A stretch of 15,199 nt of DNA from Perkinsus olseni (lineage: Eukaryota > Perkinsozoa > Perkinsida > Perkinsidae), in assembly GCA_013115135.1 (NCBI GenBank), contig JABANP010000843.1:1-15199 (forward strand). The letters run 5' to 3'. The stretch's first letter is position 1. Each line of letters starts with the position of its first letter. Shown one piece after another: positions 11,001 to 15,199 of the stretch. A model generated the notes under the pieces. It was given only the letters and a program-made list of their open reading frames with translations. It did not search any database and had not been told where the DNA came from. Made by a program: the position numbers and the translations under genes.

Positions 11001-11494
11001 AGTAAAGTAGTAGACGATCTCCCTGCCACAGGGGAGCCAGCAGCAAGAACGCCTTCCTTCATGATGATAGAGAAGACCTGAGTCATCTTAGTCTCCAAGT
11101 CCCTCAGGAGTCAGGGAGATATTGGTGTTCTTTCACCTGCTCCTTCAAAGCATTCTCCTTCTCAGGAGAGAGATAACACATACCATCATCGCACTTGAGG
11201 TCGAGCTGACTGAGGACTTCCTTGATGTCGTTATGATGGTTCACAACAGCATCATGAATAGGGAGCATACCGAAGCGATCAGGCTTCAACTGAGCTCCCT
11301 CACCCAACAAGTATTGGACGGCATCCATATGACCACCAGCAGCAGCCAAGTGAAGGGCCAAGACTCTTATCATAGTCTTGAACATTAACAGATAGACCGG
11401 AGTTACTGGCCAATAGATCCTTCATGCGATTAATATCGCCTTCATAGGCAGCCTCAAGTAATGAAGAAACAACGTTTGTGGTTGCGGAATCCAT
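8075..11494 (-). CDS. NAD-specific glutamate dehydrogenase with ankyrin N-terminus, copy C (full span, frame-disrupted)
   Basis: This is the best copy for the N-terminus. The start codon is complementary to 11492-11494 and is followed by MDSATTNVVSSLLEAAYEGD. An ankyrin module covers roughly residues 8-100, with the helix motifs LHLAAAGGHMDAVQYLL and LPIHDAV. The N-terminal GDH domain follows (SDYIHFEIEDVDSAFY, about 10840-10905), then EPKRFYVDS (about 10350-10385) and AIAMRFDGG (about 9755-9780). IPEGGSKGTIL with the catalytic lysine is near 9495-9530, and GGIPH near 9240-9260. The stop TGA is complementary to 8075-8077. By homology the product is a cytosolic or mitochondrial oligomeric enzyme making 2-oxoglutarate, ammonium and NADH; no targeting peptide is evident. 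The 3' third (about 8040-9110) matches the other copies poorly. The fold after INIGNV is hardly readable there, and the NKGGVTSS segment is broken near 8590-8640. No introns are needed to follow the protein. Confidence 0.92.
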
Positions 11495-11503
11495 ATTAGG
11501 GGA

Positions 11504-11542
11504 TTAATAAAAATAGAAACTATAGGGCACAATGGATTTCAT
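11504..11542 (-). other. Possible 12-codon upstream ORF in the copy C leader
   Basis: In the best-read spacer an ATG at 11542 opens a 12-codon frame that ends in TAA at 11504-11506, nine bases before the main start codon. The corresponding ATG is not readable in the flanks of copies A and B, where extra bases interrupt it. If the transcript is spliced at the nearby CCCTATAG, the small frame would be removed. Weak. Confidence 0.15.
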
Positions 11543-11696
11543 GAACTGTGAAGGTCACCACACCGAGACTGCGCTTACGACTGAGGACACCGGAGACGCC
11601 CCTCTCTAGCTTAAGCCCATACAGCTAGCACAGCTTCACTAGATATCCCACAGCTCATGAGGCTACTCAGGAAACAACAAATCGGAGGAAATCGGG

Positions 11697-11731
11697 CTGA
11701 CGGGGAAGAAAGAAAGAAGTGAGAAAGGAAT
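11697..11731 (-). promoter_or_regulatory. Candidate splice-acceptor tract upstream of copy C
   Basis: On the minus strand the run TTCTTTCTTTCTTCCCCGTC ends in AG at 11698-11697, about 203 nt before the start codon. Nearly the same tract occurs at the same place upstream of copy A. The shape (uninterrupted pyrimidines, then AG followed by C) fits a eukaryotic 3' splice site for cis- or trans-splicing. No branch point or donor was assigned. Confidence 0.38.
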
Positions 11732-11991
11732 GTTGGTGGATCACACAGCCTCGCCAAACACTGACTGCTTGTGGAGAAAAGAGGGCATCCCGTTGCGAGG
11801 GAGTATTACGTCCGGGATATGTGCAAATCAGCAGCCCGAAAACACAACAATCCATTCAAACTGCGTCATTCGGCATGAGCTAAAGAAACAACTATGTAAG
11901 TCCTGGGATAAATATTTCTCCTGTTCAGAGGCTAGATCCATCAAGATCGCGTTGCGGCCACAAGAATGAGATGGGGTTCGACTAAACAACA

Positions 11992-12016
11992 TCGCAATTT
12001 TGATATATTTTTGCGA
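11992..12016. repeat. AT-rich inverted repeat in spacer (copy C/D)
   Basis: Arms TCGCAA and TTGCGA are separated by 13 AT-rich bases, identical to 3364-3388. The sequence around it (about 11960-12060) is among the best conserved between spacers. It may form a small hairpin or bind a protein; there is no direct evidence for either. Confidence 0.5.
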
Positions 12017-12321
12017 CCATCTCGATACTCTCTTGCTAAAGAATCGCCATGAGGATTCATCCACTAACGGCAACCACGATAAGCGCTCATGAATAGTGCT
12101 CTGCGAACTACACCACGAAACCCAACCAAAGTCATGACCGAACAAAACACTTGAATCAGTCAGCCAGATCAAAGAGTTTAGTTTCAACACACTACACAAC
12201 AAAGGTCAATAACAGACATTCCCGTTGAGACGCACGGGAAGGAAAAGTAAACTAGTATTATAAAGGATTAGGCGATTACCGATGGACGGTGGCCTATATA
12301 GCTATTGTATAAAAAAGTGAC

Positions 12322-15199
12322 TCACATGGTAGAAGGGGTAACCTCACCTTCGGACTTCTCTTGAAGGGAACGCATGAACTGGTAGAAGGCGAATTCGCTA
12401 GTCTGTAGACCGTTAGAGTAGACAAACTCGTCAGCAATCCAAGTAGCAACCATAGCGTTGAGATAAGCCTCGGGAGTGTTCTCGATGATCTTATCCAAAC
12501 CACAATGAACAAGGAGCAACCTAGGCACACAACGTCTGAGAACAGCACGGACCATCCAATCATTCTCAGGATCGTGTTGCTCGAGGACGCCGAGGACATA
12601 GGACTGCATGTCGTTGATCTTCTTGGACAATAAGATTGTTGCATCAGTCTTACGAATGTATCTTGATCCATCAGGATACTTCACCTCATGGTTAGTCTTC
12701 CAGATACCATTGAACTCCATCTTGGCGTTATGACGGATGGCGGCAAGGATCTCCTGTACGTACTGTCTGTAGAACTCAGGAGCAGCACTAGTCGCATCAG
12801 GAGCGCAGAGGAATTTATCATGATCGTCCTTGTCCATGCACAAGGAGGCGAACACTTCCATACTGCTGGAAGTAACACCACCCTTGTTGGTGGAAGCATC
12901 CTTGAACAGTCTTCCACACCAGCATCCTCAAGATAACGACGAGCATCATCAGTGAAGTACAAGTTGGCACCTTCCACAACATACTTGAACTTCGAGCTCC
13001 TTGGTCTCAGGGTTGAATACATGGTCTTATCAACATTACCAATGTTGATAGTAGCAGGACGACCACCACAAGGAATGAAGAGATCAGCGGAGAAGTACTC
13101 CATCTCTGGGAAGTGATTTCGGACCTCAACACCGGACTTGAAGTGATCACCATTAGGTAGAGTTACATCCTTATCGTCAATGGTGACCAAGAATGCCTTT
13201 GGATCACTTGATAGCTTATCACGAGAGAAGCTGGAAACACCAACTCTGAGATGAGCGAGACGAGTAGAGCTCCTCTCTGTTCAATCCCCTGAGGATCATA
13301 GCTAAACACCGGCACCATCACAAAATGGCAGTTTGTCTTATCCTTAGAGATGAGAATCTGCCAGGAACCAAGATCACCATCGGGACCACCGGACATGACC
13401 TTGGTAGGAGCTTTAGACTCCTCAGACCCAGCTTCTCAAAGCTCGAGTGTGCGATGGATGGAGTTTGTGGTCATGGCGTACTTATCATGAGGAATACACC
13501 ACCAGGGACTGACAGAGACTTGCCGGTAGTCAAAAAGACTTCAATGTTGCAACCACTTGGCTCTTAAAGCGCAATTTTGTAAGATCCTTATTATTCTCAT
13601 CGGAGGCCGAAGAAGGAAAGAGGCATCTCAGGCTTGGAGAGGTTGGAGTAGAGGCCGGTCTCCTTAGCGAGGATACAATCAAGGAGAAGAGCCCGTCGAT
13701 GTAGTTATTGAAGGCCTCACGACCACTGGTCTTCAAGTTCCTGAGAGTCCGTATCCATGAGAATGGGTACCCATAGATCGCCCTCAGGAATATCCGCTTG
13801 TTCTTGGCTGCTGGTGGGCGGTTGCAGTTCTCCTCCAGCAAAGAGAGTGGCACAGTTCTTCTTGTAGACCTGGTTTGTTGTTCCTAAGAGGATAAAGGCC
13901 CTGATGACCACGAGGCGATTTCCAGTAAAATCGGATGGCAGGCTGACAGAAAACTCTTGCCAACGACAAGATAGACGGCGCCAGGGATGAAATTGCAGGG
14001 AAGAGGGTCCTCAATGGACGTCAGCCGAGACCTCGCAATCGAACCCCTCATTGCGATAGCAGGCTATACCAGCCAGTTGGTGTATAAAATGAGCGCTGGC
14101 AGGCTTCAAAGGAAGTCTTCAGGGTCAGCACTTCAGATGAGATTCTGGCGCAGTCATCAATCTTTGGCAGCCAACTCCTTGTTGTAGAAGGGGCTTGCAT
14201 TCACCAGTGGCAACTGGCTAGCAGAGTCGTCGAACATGGGAGTGGGACGTGGTTGGAAGTAAGAGCATCGTAGATCCTTTCATAAGTGATAGCATTAGCC
14301 ATGGTAATATACCGGAACTAGCGTATCCAACTCGCTCTTCTTGGGCTGGGATCATTTCTTAGTAATCATTGGTAGGATATATAGTTTTGTAGGAAGAATG
14401 AGAGATGGGTGGCCGCAGTAATGAGGGAAGATAGCATGCTCGGGTGCTTGATCTTATTCTTGAGTACAAAGATCCCCAAACCAAGACAGCGAGACTTCTT
14501 CTCCCGGGTTACATGCTTAAGGGAAATGGCTCACATAACGGAGAGTTTGAGGCGACTTTCAAAGACCTCACCCTGGAAAGTAGGATCCGAGAAGAAGCAG
14601 GGTGTGGAGGTGACAATACCGTTGGCGAAGGAGTCCACGTAATGTTGAATCTCTTGGGCTCGACGTTATGAGAACAGGAAGCACTCGTTGATCTCTCAGA
14701 GATGTAAAGCTACCACTTACGATCTACATCGCAGGCAGCAAGAGCTGCAACACTTGGAGCGCCGGACTACCGGACCAAATCAGCAGGAGCGTCGAACACT
14801 TTAGCACAACAGTGTTGCGAGCCAGCCATGGTCCTGATCGATAAAAGAGTCTGTAAAAAGCTTCTGTACTTCGAAGCAGATCTCCTCAGAGGAGATCGAG
14901 GGGTGGCCACGACCACGAGAGGTCGGTCACTCAAAAGCCATCATGTCCTCCGGAACTTAACACCAGACTCGAGGCTGTTGCTTCTCAGCAACAAACGACG
15001 CCGAGAGGAACTTCCCATCCAGGCATGGGAGGCTTCTCGGACTTGAGGAAGGTAATGAAACCGCAGTCCTGAGCACCGTTGACATACTCAGCATGGCATC
15101 AGTGATGGCGATCTTCAGGCTCCATAGTGGTAAGATAGAAGGCCGAATCCACGTCCTCGATCTCGAAGTGGATGTAGTCAACTTAGTAGCCTGAGAAAC
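12322..15199 (-). CDS. NAD-specific glutamate dehydrogenase, copy D (N-terminal part missing at window edge)
   Basis: This is the best copy for the C-terminal half. The TGA stop is complementary to 12322-12324 and is preceded by a 179-codon uninterrupted frame (12322-12861). That frame contains MEVFASL, YPDGSRYIRKTDATILLSK and ENTPEAYLNAMVATWIADEF. Upstream are VVEGANLYFTDDARRYLEDA (about 12905-12980), IPCGGRPATINIGNVDKTM (about 13020-13080) and the dinucleotide-domain motif SGGPDGDLGS (about 13365-13395). All are characteristic of fungal-type GDH2 proteins. The catalytic region near 13765-13805 is damaged by indels. The copy leaves the window within SDYIHFEIEDVDS, so about the first 200 codons, including the ankyrin module, lie outside; their presence is inferred from the other copies. 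The sequence GTGAGT overlaps the stop codon and resembles a splice donor, but the protein already ends at the expected place for the family. Confidence 0.93.

Larger units (their letters stand above)
11495..12321 (-). other. Intergenic spacer between copy D (upstream) and copy C (downstream)
   Basis: The cleanest spacer (827 bp). On the minus strand, after the copy D stop, it begins with GTCAC and a T-run, followed by a conserved 3' flank (about 12170-12320) and the AT-rich inverted repeat at 11992-12016. A pyrimidine tract with AG at 11697-11731 follows, then a leader of about 200 nt with a T-rich stretch (TTTCTATTTTTATTAATC) just before the copy C start codon. A 124-codon open frame at 11828-12202 on the minus strand is not preserved in the other two spacers. 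No tRNA, rRNA or spliced-leader gene was recognised. Confidence 0.82.
1..15199 (-). repeat. Tandem array of about 4.3-kb units, four copies visible
   Basis: The whole window consists of one unit, gene plus spacer, repeated in the same orientation. Start codons lie at 2827, 7096 and 11494 (spacings 4269 and 4398). Stop codons lie at 3705, 8077 and 12324 (spacings 4372 and 4247). Spacer landmarks repeat at the same interval, for example the sequence around the word agtttagtttcaac near 3555, 7927 and 12177. Copies A and C are very similar in the spacer except for short indels, whereas parts of B and C diverge more. Length differences between units come from scattered small indels and from one 55-bp repeat expansion at 7326-7487. 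The array runs off both ends of the window, so true copy number is unknown. Certain as a repeat; whether it is genomic or created during amplification or assembly is an inference. Confidence 0.96.

Noticed and set aside
11828..12202. 124-codon minus-strand open frame in the spacer
   Set aside because: The homologous stretches at 3223-3600 and 7500-7900 do not keep the frame or the residues, no domain is recognisable, and part of it is AT-rich spacer.
12316..12330. GTGAGT overlapping the copy D stop codon as a true intron donor
   Set aside because: The protein already ends where large GDHs end, and no coding continuation is seen in the spacer.
13032..13048. Inverted repeat CAACATT-ACC-AATGTTG as a possible regulatory hairpin
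   Set aside because: It encodes the conserved residues INIGNVD of GDH in the array copies, so protein constraint explains it.

Overview
The window is a head-to-tail tandem array of one eukaryotic gene, all copies on the minus strand. The gene encodes a large (about 115-125 kDa) NAD-specific glutamate dehydrogenase of the fungal GDH2 / L-GDH115 type, with an ankyrin-repeat module at its N-terminus. Four copies are visible. Copy D (12322-15199) lacks its N-terminal part at the right edge. Copies C (8075-11494) and B (3703-7096) are complete. Copy A (1-2827) loses its C-terminal part at the left edge. Start-to-start and stop-to-stop distances are about 4.25-4.40 kb. Between stop and next start lie homologous spacers of about 0.83-0.98 kb (2828-3702, 7097-8074, 11495-12321). 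Nothing else in the window is clearly a gene.

No copy reads through in a single frame. Aligning the copies by eye shows many 1-5 base insertions and deletions that differ from copy to copy and occur in spacers as well as in coding sequence. When one copy shifts frame, another usually keeps it, so the protein can be followed end to end across copies. The simplest reading is an unpolished noisy long read or an assembly from such reads, with good stretches (about 10.8-13.3 kb and 3.3-3.7 kb) and bad ones (about 5.8-6.6 kb and 8.0-9.1 kb). Genuine decay of some copies cannot be excluded. Coordinates of starts, stops and motifs are reliable; lengths in codons are approximate.

The organism is probably a protist. 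The enzyme is a large eukaryotic-style GDH, the gene looks intronless over about 3.3 kb, and identical genes lie in a unidirectional array. That layout is familiar from dinoflagellates, Perkinsus relatives and euglenozoans, but no spliced-leader gene or other taxon marker is present, so this is only a suggestion. In each spacer, about 200 nt upstream of the start codon, the coding strand carries a strong pyrimidine tract ending in AG, which looks like a cis- or trans-splice acceptor. In the spacer upstream of copy B this block is expanded into three 55-bp tandem units. That is a real difference between spacers and argues that the array is not merely one template copied repeatedly.

The enzyme would convert L-glutamate and NAD+ to 2-oxoglutarate, ammonium and NADH. 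The array most plausibly raises gene dosage, and the ankyrin module is a candidate regulatory or partner-binding addition.
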